NCBI GenBank assembly: GCA_963662175.1
Contig: OY759214.1
Coordinates: forward strand, 16,678,001 to 16,742,000
Direction of reading: 5' to 3'
From: Aradus depressus
Taxonomy: Eukaryota > Arthropoda > Insecta > Hemiptera > Aradidae
Length of the DNA: 64,000 nt
The notes beneath the pieces were generated by a model. It had not been told where the DNA came from, did no database searches, and was given only the letters and a program-made list of their open reading frames with translations. Numbering within the stretch: the first letter of the stretch is position 1; each line of letters starts with the position of its first letter. Shown here in pieces: positions 45,546 to 55,275 of the stretch. A program made the translations under genes and the position numbers.

Positions 45546-45624
45546 CAGAATAAAGGTTCGTAATATAATACAAAAGAGGGAAGGGAAAGGAAAGTTTCAA
45601 TAAATACAAAAGATGTGGGACAGA

Positions 45625-46575
45625 TTAATGTTTGGAGTAGTTTATGGTATTGTATGATGACGGTGAAGGACTGCCATACGTCGACGAAGGCTGAGAGTAA
45701 GAGGATGAAGGCTGGGAGTAAGCAGTAGCCTGTTGTGAATAGGAAGAGACCTGTTGGGAGGATGGTGAGGAGTAAGCGGAGGATGGAGAAGAGTAGACAG
45801 AGGAAGGAGAGGAGTAAGAAGCTGAGGACGGAGCCGAGTAGGCAGAAACTGAAGGAGAAGAGTAGGCAGACACAGCGGGAGATGAGTAGGCCTGGGCGCC
45901 GATGGAGGGACTATAGGAGAGAGCAGGGATGTGAATGGGAGCCAAGGAGCTCAGGTCAGCGGCTCCATGGCCGGCACCAAAGGTAACAGGTCCCAGTCGG
46001 GGGATGTGGAGCCCGGAGACATAGCCTGAACCCAGACCTCCACCAAGACCAGAGTAGACATCCAGCTGGGGTTGGAAGAGACTGTGGACGGAGGGCTGGA
46101 TGAGTTGGAGAAGGTTGGAGTAGTCAGGGCTGCCGGAGAACCCGGAGCCGCCGGTCAGGTACATAACATAGGGGGAGGCGTGTCCCGAGGAGGCACCGGC
46201 TCCAGAGTAGCTCTGAATGGGAGCCGAGTAACTGGCCGGCAGGTAGGTGTTGCTAGGAACAGCAATGGAGGCACTCGGGAGGCCGTAGCTAGCGCTAGGT
46301 GTACCATAGGTGGCACTAGGGGTACCATAGCTGCCACTTGGTGTTCCATAGGTGGCACTGGGGCTGACGTAGCTGGAGCTAGGGGCGACATAGCTAGCAC
46401 CGGGAGCTCCATAGGTGGAGCTGGGGCTGCTGTAGCTGGAACTGGGCGAAGAGTAGCTGGAACTAGGAGAGGCGTATACTGCTCCACTGGAGCCTGGCGT
46501 TCTCTTGTCTTTCACCGACTTGGTGTCTGTCTTCGGGGATTCGGCCATGGCGCAGGCCACCAATCCTAATATCAC
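45625..46575 (-). CDS. Secreted Ser/Tyr/Pro-rich cuticular-type protein, exon 2 (nearly whole protein)
   Basis: This is the main coding exon, 316 codons plus stop, open throughout. An in-frame ATG at 46590 lies in a splice acceptor (TTGTTGTTTTTCCAG just before 46575), so I read the exon as starting at GTG ATA TTA. Joined to the exon at 50473-50487 it gives a 321-residue protein with N terminus MMRTWVILGLVACAMA, a good signal peptide with a probable cut after about residue 16. Next comes a basic VKDKR stretch (about 26-30), typical of processed insect structural proteins. Residues about 39-110 are YSSPSSS / YGTPSAS repeats. A less repetitive centre (about 130-230) contains PDYSNLLQLIQP and GLHIPRLGPV. 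The C-terminal repeats YSSPSS, YSQPSS end in NTINYSKH. There is no Rebers-Riddiford chitin-binding motif, so this is a low-complexity cuticle or other extracellular-matrix protein, by composition rather than by a named family. Confident as a gene; the exact role is inference. Confidence 0.88.
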   Translation of the reverse strand: MILGLVACAMAESPKTDTKSVKDKRTPGSSGAVYASPSSSYSSPSSSYSSPSSTYGAPGASYVAPSSSYVSPSATYGTPSGSYGTPSATYGTPSASYGLPSASIAVPSNTYLPASYSAPIQSYSGAGASSGHASPYVMYLTGGSGFSGSPDYSNLLQLIQPSVHSLFQPQLDVYSGLGGGLGSGYVSGLHIPRLGPVTFGAGHGAADLSSLAPIHIPALSYSPSIGAQAYSSPAVSAYSSPSVSAYSAPSSASYSSPSSVYSSPSSAYSSPSSQQVSSYSQQATAYSQPSSSYSQPSSTYGSPSPSSYNTINYSKH

Positions 46576-47214
46576 CTGGAAAAACAACAATACAATTAAT
46601 CGTTATAATAAAATGCATATTTTAATAAGTAATATAATCTTCAAGAACATAGTTTAGGGTAGAAAGACTGTCTCCGCAGCTAACTACGAAAAAGAACTGT
46701 TGTTAGTACCTCCAATGTGTACAGAACTGTAGTAAGTTATTTTTTGACTAATCTTTTATCTTATCCACTACCTGATAATTGAACTAATTAGCATTAATTT
46801 AATTTTATAACAAGTCAAAAAACGAAAATGATGTTATTGTTGTGCACCAGGATGACATTAAATAGAAAGATGCGATCGGTTCGTTCGCTGCACTGTCTAA
46901 CTTCTTTCGCCTAATGCTTAATGACAACCATTAGTCACAGATATTTTTCCTTGTTAGTCAAACTGTGACGTTACTCTTCCAGTTTCCTAATGAGGTGAAA
47001 ATGTTCTTGAACGTTAACGTTGAAGAATGGTACGTTAACAATAGACATCCAGTTGGATTGTGGAGATCTTGCCGGAAACTTTCTCTATAAAAGAACTGCT
47101 TTCTTAGACAATGGTATCGTCCGGTCAGAAAACTCAACATCCTTTCTTTCAGATATCTATCAATACAGTTAGTCATTAGTATTTTTCAGAAGGTAGCGAT
47201 AGGGCATATTGATG

Positions 47215-47680
47215 TTAGTCTGTGATAAAAATATTTACACAAAATTGTGGGCCGGATTGTGCGTTCAGTTGCCTCATATTCCAGATTTTCCAATGAATAT
47301 TTTCTGGTCTGATGAAACCAAACATTGCAACAATGGCGTGATTAATCGGTGGAATTTCCGGGTTTGGGTCGAACAAAATCCTCGAGTTACGTACGAAACT
47401 CGCCATCAGATTGTCTTCGGGATAAATATATGTTCTATCTTCATTTTCTTAAAAAAAAAACGTTTTTCCTGGACTTCTAGAAGATGTACCTCTTTAGCGA
47501 AGAAAACGGCCATGCTATGAGGTACTCAATGGCCCTTTGCTTGCCCCGTTCTCTAGACTTCATTGGACTAATTCTCATGAGGATATCTTTCTTTTTCTCT
47601 GAAATGTTTTCAATTTTGTACCGCATTCAAACCCAGTCTTATGAGAATCGAACCGAAATTACTTCATTGAATGAATTAAA
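47215..47680 (+). pseudogene. Tc1/mariner-type transposase relic
   Basis: The frame from 47209 includes FPMNIFWSDETKHCNNGVIN and WNFRVWVEQNPRVTYETRHQ, matching the ILFSDEATFTNxGxVNRHNxHYW..NPHW..E.HHQ block of Tc1/mariner-type transposases, with the catalytic D in WSDE. Downstream, in other frames, degenerate QWPFACPVL.TSLD resembles the WPPRSPDLTPLD block. Frameshifts and stops make it dead. It lies in intron 1 of the cuticular gene. Confidence 0.65.
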
Positions 47681-47999
47681 GTAGAAAATAAAATATGCTT
47701 TCTTCTCAATCTATTGCGAACGTTGCATTCGTCACTTAACCAAGCAGGATGAGCTGATCTAATGACGGGACCCGGTTAGAGTAATATCCTTGAGCACCAG
47801 TAAGAAATTTTTCAATTAAATAGTTTTAGGTATAAGTTTGTTATTTTTTTTAACAAACCCGAGCACAAGTGAGTTGGTTGTTTTTCAATTCATCAGTCTC
47901 GGTGCAGATTCTTCTTTTTTGAATAACTCTTGACATGAAAGATAGATGAACAATAACTAACTGTTACTTGAAACACTTGAAATATAATTTTTAAACATA

Positions 48000-48480
48000 T
48001 ATTTTTAGACGTTTCCTTGATTTATCCAAAAAAAAAATAGTCCTACCGAAAAATTGATTCCTATCAAAAATGTTCCTTATAAAATTTCCAATTGATTTAA
48101 CTCCTCTGGTTTGAGATATAATCAATACAACAAAAGTTATTGCGACCCGAAGAGTGTAAACTAAATGTCTATAAGGAATATATCCAAGTAATTTTTAAAT
48201 AGTAACACATAGCAACGAACATTAAAATATGGTTTTTGTATGGGTAGTTTTTTCAAAAATTAAGAAAAATATATGACGTGGCCACGCTTACAAATCACTC
48301 TCTCCCTCCCCTTCTCAAAATGTTTTTATTTTGTTTTTTTGTGCAGCGTTATCTTGAGAGTAGACATTCTTATACCCAGTAATGCCAGTAGGAAATAATT
48401 TTGAGAAGGGGGAAAGAGGTTGATCTGTAAGCGTGGATGGTACCTATAAGAAAATGGCCCCATCACAATTTTTTATAAAA
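48000..48480. mobile_element. Family D foldback element, intron copy
   Basis: GACGTTTCCTTGATTTATCC, GTGGCCACGCTTACAAATCA, CCCTCCCCTTCTCAAAATG, then GAGAGTAGACATTCTTATAC CCAGTAATGCCAGTAGG, GAGAAGGGGG, CTGTAAGCGTGGATGG. Same order as at 53985-54600, partly in reverse. Confidence 0.7.
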
Positions 48481-48683
48481 TCCCACAAAAATCTCAGTGT
48501 CACGAAAAGATTGCATACTTCAAAACACTTTGCTGCAAGCACTGAATATTGAGTGGGGCAATGCAGGACAAAAATTGCAGTAAAGCATTCCCAGAAAAAA
48601 AAAAAAAAAAATCAAATTCTTTTCATATTTTCAAGATTTTTTGGGATAATGTTACACGGTAGGATGGGGTAGTTCGGTTGCAG

Positions 48684-48898
48684 GGCGCCTGTAGCCCAGG
48701 GATAGCTGGGATCCTTAAGTTTTTTTTATCTACAAGGTAAAGTAAATCTGAGCACGCCATCCTTCGAAGGGGAACGTTAAGCAATGGTCCCGAGCCTGTG
48801 CAAGTTAGGTACTCTTTAAAGATTCCCTACCCTAATTAAGTCTGGCGTAGTCAATATTTATAACGCCCAGACTAGAACTCATGTCTACCAGAGCCGCG
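48684..48898 (+). mobile_element. SINE-1, deleted and 3'-truncated
   Basis: GGGCGCCTGTAGCCCAGGG, GTTAAGCAATGGTCCCGAGC, CTCATGTCTACCAGAG. In intron 1 of the cuticular gene. Confidence 0.75.
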
Positions 48899-49869
48899 GA
48901 ACAGGACCGAGAAACAGACTCCGGGATAAGGTAGAAGAGGGTTGGGCGAGCCAGGAGGGGAGACTGTCTTGAGATGAGAAGCTTGGCTTAGGACCGGGAA
49001 CACGTTGTTACTTCTCCCTGAACGAGTTAATCAAACAAGAACTTTATTTGAGGCTTAAAACTTGTTGGGACTTCACAAATAAATAATATAAGATCATTCT
49101 CGAAAGCTAATTAATTATTAGAATGATAATATTTTCTCAATTTTGTTTTTATCAATATGATAGTTGCAAAAAACTCCACTACATCCCAGATATATCCACT
49201 ACATCCCAGATATATATCATCTATTGTAGAAAGAGCGTTCAAGACTTTCAACTCTTCAGTGACTGCAGGAGCTATCCCGTTTTGATTTTAATTAAACAAT
49301 CGGCCTTTCTAAGAATAAATAAATACATTTTCTAAACAAAAAACATTAGTAAAAATAATTAAATTTTTCCCTCTCGCGAGTCAAACCTCCGCTTCAACAA
49401 ACACTATAGAATGTTATTTTGAATCATTCACAACTCCGACTATTTTCCAAACTCATTCAATTAACTAAACACATAAATTTGCAATAGTACATTTTTTTTG
49501 GCAGCTATATTATTCTCCTTCTTATTTTTTTGTTTTACAATCTATACATCTTAGACATTTAAAGCTGTTAAAAATATATATTATTATAAACTCATTTATT
49601 TAGTTCAAAATAAAAGCAGTAATATCAAATACATCAAAAAAAAAAAAAATAGGCGGTGAATTATAAATATTGATGAATAAAAAAAATGTTTCTATGAACA
49701 ATAATTGTTTATTATTTAATCTTAATTATTAAGATTAAATATTAAATATGATTAAATATCTTGCGTACTAACAATTAAAAAAAAAAATTGTATATACACT
49801 GGGTACAAATTAAAAAGAATGGAGCAGGCACTTGTCAAAATTAACTTGATTCAAAAAATGAAAAAAAAA

Positions 49870-50140
49870 ATTATGTGTGTGTGAATATCTGTGAACACGA
49901 TAACTCCTCATCGCAGAATGTATTTTATAGGTTTATCCAGAACCTCATAAGAAAAACACCAATTGATTTTCAGCCAAATCACCCAAAGGGAAAAGGGGCT
50001 TAACACAAAAACTCCAATTACTGCTGATGAAGTGAATATATTGTCAGGAAATTTTGTATGTAAGTTCAAAATGTCATGAGGACAACACATAATAATTTTG
50101 CATGAAATCGGCCGAAGATAATAATGAGGGAATTAGAATA
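49870..50140 (+). repeat. Family E modules in the cuticular gene intron
   Basis: CCAGAACCTCATAAGAAAAA CACCAATTGATTTTCAGCC and ATATTGTCAGGAAATTTTGT ATGTAAGTTC modules. Confidence 0.55.
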
Positions 50141-50193
50141 TTTTGAAATTGTTAAAAATTTGAAATTAAGATAAGGGGAGGGTGAAGATACAC

Positions 50194-50420
50194 GAAAAGT
50201 TGCCATCTATTCTACGGGAAGATGTTGTCATCTATTCTTTGGGAATATGTTACTATCTATTCTACAGGAACATGTTGCCATCTATTCTATGGGAAGATGT
50301 TGCCATCTGTTTTACGGGAAGATGTTGCCATCTATTCTATGGGAAGATGTTGCCATCTATTTTACGGGAAGATGTTGCCATCTATTCTACGGGAAGATGT
50401 CGCCATCTATTCTACGGTTA
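50194..50420. repeat. 24-bp tandem repeat in intron 1 of the cuticular gene
   Basis: About nine or ten copies of a 24-bp unit close to GGGAAGATGTTGCCATCTAT plus TCTA, with substitutions between units. Because 24 is a multiple of 3, several frames stay open and give repeated LPSILRED-type peptides; I treat these as artefacts. The array starts about 50 bp inside intron 1 from the exon 1 donor, so it is promoter-proximal on the transcribed strand. Confidence 0.85.
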
Positions 50421-50472
50421 CCTATGTGCGTTGAGTGTATCCTAATGGTACGGTACGGTGTGATGTACTCAC

Positions 50473-50487
50473 CCAGGTCCTCATCAT
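50473..50487 (-). CDS. Exon 1 of the cuticular-type protein (5 codons, MMRTW)
   Basis: On the minus strand, ATG ATG AGG ACC TGG is followed at once by a consensus donor, GTGAGT (50472-50467). Phase 0 here matches the phase 0 acceptor at 46576, and the joined product MMRTW+VILGLVACAMA reads as a signal peptide. A very short first coding exon split from the rest inside the signal peptide is the usual layout of insect cuticle genes (established knowledge). The ATG lies 48-54 nt downstream of a TATATAG box with plausible initiator sequence between. No other ATG-plus-donor that I found upstream completes the signal peptide as well. The alternative is that another unseen micro-exon is used. Confidence 0.7.
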
Positions 50488-50504
50488 GTCTGCTGGCTCT
50501 GCTG

Positions 50505-50541
50505 TGAATGCTAGTGATCCACCCTGACACCCGCCTATATA
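50505..50541 (-). promoter_or_regulatory. Core promoter of the cuticular-type protein gene (TATA box and initiator)
   Basis: Read on the minus strand, TATATAG (50541-50535) sits in a GC-rich context, with GCATTC and TTCACA or ATCACT 26-36 nt downstream as possible initiators (50515-50505). A 5' UTR of about 20-30 nt would lead to the ATG at 50487. TATA-plus-initiator spacing of about 30 nt is standard for arthropod stage-regulated genes such as cuticle genes. The region 50540-50680 upstream is clearly more GC-rich than the surrounding DNA. Confidence 0.6.
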
Positions 50542-50804
50542 CCAAGGCGTCTCATGGAGGGGCGGACTACCAACTTTCCCCCGGAGGAGCTTCAGGTACC
50601 ATCGGCGCGCCATCTCAGCAGTGGACCCGGCTAACCTCATCTGGGACTTCAAGGGCACCCGAAGACCCATAGCGTTATTTTTGACAGATTCTGGATATTT
50701 TCTAAAATTTTCCTGAAGGTTTTTAAAAAGTCAGTGGGTGAAGTTCGACATATATTTGTCCTAACTTTGTCAAAATGATCCTAGAGTAGTTCCCTCATTT
50801 TCAC

Positions 50805-51245
50805 TTCCCAGCTCTACGAAGTATAAGGGAAGTTATTTAACAGGTCACCAATGCGATGTTGAGTTTCCCCGAAATTTCATTTTTCCGACCCCTTGATTCC
50901 AAAATGAAATAAAAACAATTCCTGTCTATGTGAATATCTGTGATTACGATAACTTGTCATAGCATGAATGTATCAACACGAAATCTTATATAATTATTCA
51001 GAACCTCATAAAGAATATACCTATATATTTTCAGCCGAATCGGTCAAAGGAAAAGGGCGGATTAAGGGAGAGATTTAACACAAAAACTAATAACTGCTAA
51101 TTAAATGTATATATTGTCACGAAATTTCGTTTGTAAATTAAAAACATGATAAGGACAACACATAGTAATTTTCCTTAATTTGTAATAGCCCGAAGGGAAG
51201 GAAACGTAGTTGATTAATTTGTGGTGGTGTCGTTGTGAGTGATTC
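50805..51245 (+). repeat. Family E copy
   Basis: CACTTCCCAGCTCTACGAAG TATAAGGGAAGTTAT start, modules with TTTTCAGCCGAATCGGTCAA, ending GTGGTGTCGTTG..GATTCTCCGA. Confidence 0.6.
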
Positions 51246-51560
51246 TCCGAAGAGTTATTTTAACTTATTGATGACGGAACGTAAGAACGTCCCGAAACTT
51301 CGTTGGGATAAAGATACTTCCGAAGAGTTTTTTGAAAAATAGTTATCTTAATTTTTATTAAATTAAAAAATGTGTCTACTTATTGTAAATATCTATGTAT
51401 TAATTTTTTCATATACTCATATATTTTTAAGTATTTATTTTTTCAGTTTTTATTAATTTCATTTTACTTTCTTAATTACTACTAATCATACGTGTGTTAG
51501 ACTCAAGTAGTTATAAATCTAATTTAAAAGCTAACTTAATGTACTGTGCTTTTAGATTAA
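51245..51560 (+). mobile_element. LINE-B 3' region fragment
   Basis: Hammerhead-like segment at 51267-51297 (TTGATGA..GAACGT AAGA ACGTCCC GAAAC) and the following CGTTGGGATAAAGA segment match 60235-60285. Downstream GTGTGTTAGACTC..AAGCTAACTTAATGTA matches 34445-34520. Confidence 0.5.
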
Positions 51561-51856
51561 ACTCAGGAGGGAAAATCCTCAAAACTAAAACAGTTATTTT
51601 TTGAGTTTAATTCAAAATGTGAAAAAATATCCTTATTACTCATTGTGAGTACTGAAATGTTATTTAAATTCCTTATGTCATGAACGTTCGTTCATAATAT
51701 GTTCATATTATGTGTATTGGTCAACATTTTGAACATCAGTGTTCAAAGTTGACCTATGTTTGATTGCAAGGCACGTGCATACAATAAAGAATGCTCTAAA
51801 TTTATAAAATGCTATTTTTATTCATTTACCTTCCTTGTAATTAGGATTTTTATTTG

Positions 51857-51892
51857 AGTACAGCACGCATACCACTGAGCTACCGGCGCCTT
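51857..51892 (-). mobile_element. SINE-1 head fragment only
   Basis: 36 bp, GCACGCATACCACTGAGCTA CCGGCGCC, the first bases of the element. Confidence 0.7.
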
Positions 51893-52175
51893 CAAATTCA
51901 TTGTTGCACAAGTCGCAAGACTACAATATTTATACACGCGCTGGAATTATAAACATAATATTCTGAGAATTTTATAGTTATGTGGTGTATTGTAACTTCC
52001 CCAGCTATAGGAAGTACCTAAAGTATAGGAGAAGTTTTTGGAATGTTATGTCAAGTTAATAAGAATTCCTTTTGTCCTGAAACTTAAAGCGATCGATCAA
52101 TCCTTCAATATTAGAAATTGTCAGTTTCTTGGTGGAGTTTAATTGTCAAATTAGAAGAGGTTCTTCTACAGAGCT

Positions 52176-52388
52176 TAATAAGATCGCGGGTTCGAAATCC
52201 GGCCGAGGTTCTTAGGATGGGACATTAAGCGATGTCAGGACTGGTTAAAGACCCTTACCCTAGTTCAATGAACCAGGTAGGCAAAATTTAGGACTCCGAG
52301 TAGTAGAGTCGGGCTTGGGTCGACCAGAGCGACGAAAGCGAGATAGTAAGCAATATGACCTCGTAGTTAAAGCCCGGGCATGAGTCAG
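52176..52388 (+). mobile_element. SINE-1, head-truncated and deleted
   Basis: GATCGCGGGTTCGAAATCCG to GCCCGGGCATGAGTCAG. Confidence 0.8.
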
Positions 52389-52890
52389 TTCAGTAGAAAT
52401 GAAATTTTTCATTCATATAATATTATTGTATAGCTATATTTGGCAAATAGAACTGATTTCACCACTCTATCCTGCCTCGAGTTACAGGACATTCAAGTTT
52501 GGATAGACTGGAAGAAAGTGATAGGTGTTTCCAGTTTCATTTATATTGCATAACATAAGAAGGAGTGTGTTACACATCCTCCACTTCTTACTAATTGGTC
52601 GGAGCGAAACTTTAGTTATCATTTCAAACTTTGTGTCTAAAAAAAGACAAGTTCAAACATATTTTTGCCAAGTTTAATCCGGCTCAATCACCTTAAGAGT
52701 AAAGTGTACATACTCATAGTCTTTTTTATTTTGTTTTATGATTTCTTTATGTACTTTATTTTTTTCACAACATTTATTTTATTTATTTAGTCTTATTTTA
52801 TTTATTCTTCTTTAATCTGTAATAATTATTTTATTATCTTGTACATACTTTATCTTTTGATCGATTGTAAATATACATAAAATTTAAAAA

Positions 52891-53112
52891 GTCAGTTTGA
52901 GACATCGAGATGCATAATATCTCATTTACCACTCATAACTAAAAATATACGAATTTCTGTAACATACAAATATGCTTTCTGTAAAAGATGAGGTTCTTAG
53001 AAAAATATTAGTTAGTTTGAGACATCGAGATGCGTAATATCTACAATACAGAAATTGAAGAAATGTATAATAAATTAGATACATATTATGCGTCACGATG
53101 TATCAAACTGAC
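52891..53112. mobile_element. MITE, 222 bp
   Basis: Left end GTCAGTTTGAGACATCGAGA TGCATAATAT and right end complement GTCAGTTTGATACATCGTGA CGCATAATAT. A third internal direct copy is at 53011-53039 (TAGTTTGAGACATCGAGATG). Confidence 0.7.
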
Positions 53113-53699
53113 GAAGTATTATTTATTTTTTTATTACTTGTCACCAAAGTAAACTATAAAAAAATACACGTGTGTAAGCGTAAGCGAGAATAAGCTACAC
53201 GGTTACAGGAAATGTAAACTTATGGTAAAAAAAAATCAAACTGTGTCATTATGTGTTTAGACTATGTGACACGGTTACACCGTGATAAACACTTGGTTAC
53301 GGTGTTTACCTCTGGGAAGTAAGTCACTCCACACTCAACTAGTTCTAGTCTTCATAGCGGCAACCCTGAACAAGGTTTTGTTGGTACCTTACCTTCCAGA
53401 GGAAGTCTTCATTGGAAAGATTACATCAATTTTCAAAGATAGAAGTTTTCGTTTCTTTATTTAAGTTACTACTTACTATCTGTTAATTAATTTTCAAGGT
53501 CCTCAGAATCAAAAGACGGCCTCTTTAAACTCTATGTGTGTATGTCTGTATGAATCGCTTTTGACTAACCTAAACATCCCCTTCGCAAAGGGGTGGTCAG
53601 CTGCACGATGTATGGGGAAGTAATGTATCCGTCAGAAGTTCCGTGTTCTCACCGGAATTTTACATATTCCATATAAGTATTTGGACTTACGCTCACGAT

Positions 53700-53969
53700 A
53701 TTGAAGGGACCCTTAAGTACGAGGAAAACATTGAAGGGATCCGTAGGTACGAGGAACACATTGAAGGGATCCGTAGGTACGAGGAACACATTGAAGGGAT
53801 CCGTAGGTACGAGGAACACATTGAAGGGATCCGTAGGTACGAGGAACACATTGAAGGGATCCGTAGGTACGAGGAACACATTGAAGGGATCCGTAGGTAC
53901 GAGGAACACATTGAAGGGATCCGTAGGTACGAGGAACACATTGAAGGGATCCGTAGGTACGAGGAACAC
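53700..53969. repeat. 30-bp minisatellite, nine units
   Basis: Eight identical units of ATTGAAGGGATCCGTAGGTA CGAGGAACAC after one diverged unit. Length is divisible by 3, so several frames on both strands stay open (IEGIRRYEEH; FNVFLVPTDP). Confidence 0.95.
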
Positions 53970-53984
53970 ATTGAAGAGTTAGTT

Positions 53985-54600
53985 ATTTTTTTTCTTTCTT
54001 ATATCTTTTGTAGAAGAAAGCATTGTTGTAATCGTCCGAAATATATATATATATATTTGATGTGACCATTAGAGGATTTTCTTGTACCAACAAAGCTTAC
54101 AGATCTCTCTCTCTCCCCCTCCCTCTCTCAAAATTATTTCATCCTGGCATTACTGAATATATGACAGTAATGAGTTGGCGTCAGCGGTTTTTTTTTTCAT
54201 TGTCCAGCGTAATTCTGAGAGGGACTTTCTTATACCCAGTAATGCCAGTATGAAATGAGTTTGAGAAGGGGGGTTGGAGGCGAGTGTTCTGTAAGCGTGG
54301 TTGCTATAAGAAATTCTTATATTGTCCACATCACATGTATTTTATTTTTATCCTTTTCCATAAAAAAACTACCAATAATAAAACCATATTTTATAGTTCG
54401 TTGCTACGTAAAATTTATGTTTTATTCTTTGAGGCTTTATAACTTTAATCGTATCAATATATCTCAAACCTGAGAGCATATAGAAAAATTGAAACTTTTA
54501 TAAGAAACATTTTTGATCGGGTAAATCAAGGAAACGTCTTAAAATGTGTTTCTCATTTATCTCAGAAACAGAAAATATTTTTGATTAGGTCGTAAACGCA
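53985..54600. mobile_element. Family D foldback element
   Basis: The inner arms TTTCATCCTGGCATTACTG (about 54137) and CAGTAATGCCAGTATGAAAT (about 54239) face each other across about 80 bp. The homology continues outwards through GCTTACAGA.CTC and CCCCTCCCTCTCTCAAA (left) and GAGAAGGGG.. CTGTAAGCGTGG (right) for about 100 bp per arm. Outer sequence ATCAAGGAAACGTCTTA is shared with the other copies. Confidence 0.7.
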
Positions 54601-55275
54601 AGCGGTATCTTGTCAAACGTACTTAGGCCCCGGAGTGAAGTCGTCTCAATTTTCGTCCAATTTCAGACAAAATCTAACTCCATCTAAGTTAATATATCGG
54701 ACTTTTACATTTCAAATTCATAACTACAATAGTATTTGTGGTAGAGCGTTCCACAACTTTCCAATCATATACACATAGTATTCAGAGGACTTTGAAACGT
54801 AAAAATCAGTTGAAACCTCCGTCTTGAATTTTCGCACGATTACATACTTCCTTATACTTTAGGAATATGAAAGTAAAAATATATTTGGAGTTTAACCTTT
54901 TTAAAGCTCGTTAAACTCGATTTGACCAATCCTCCATGATATGATATCTGTTTGTATGTAGCTGAAATGTTGTGAGCCGACTAACTTAGAAATGATTGGA
55001 GCATCATCAGGGTCACACCTGAAAGGCCACAGCTGTGTAAGAAGGCGGAATTGGCCTTTGGCATAGATTTGCCTGATTTTTCTTTATGAGATACACTTGT
55101 TTTTAAAAACACTACACATTATATTAAAATTGCTCACAAATGTCATATTAACAATTTTACAAACACAAGAAAACCTCACACTTGCACTCCTTATTCTCTG
55201 TATGATTCCAGAGAAAACAATGAGGTTACAGTTGAACGACAATAAAAAAATAAAAAAAATGTATGTTACGTACAT

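Noticed and set aside
45735..46569. Long plus-strand ORFs and an overlapping minus ORF (46155-46487) opposite the cuticular gene
   Set aside because: Shadows of a repetitive GC-rich coding exon; the minus frame with signal peptide, splice sites and poly(A) signal explains the region.
50182..50507. ORFs with LPSILRED-type repeats
   Set aside because: Produced by the 24-bp intronic array; they run over the true exon 1 on the other strand.
53282..53464. Minus-strand ATGAAGACTTCCTCTGGAAG|GTAAGG as a second cuticle-type micro-exon 1
   Set aside because: The donor is good, but no TATA box at the right distance and no hydrophobic phase-matched exon was found downstream.
53643..54065. 140-residue plus ORF and two minus ORFs over the 30-bp array
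   Set aside because: Several frames stay open only because the unit length is a multiple of 3; no conserved flanking domain or splice signals.
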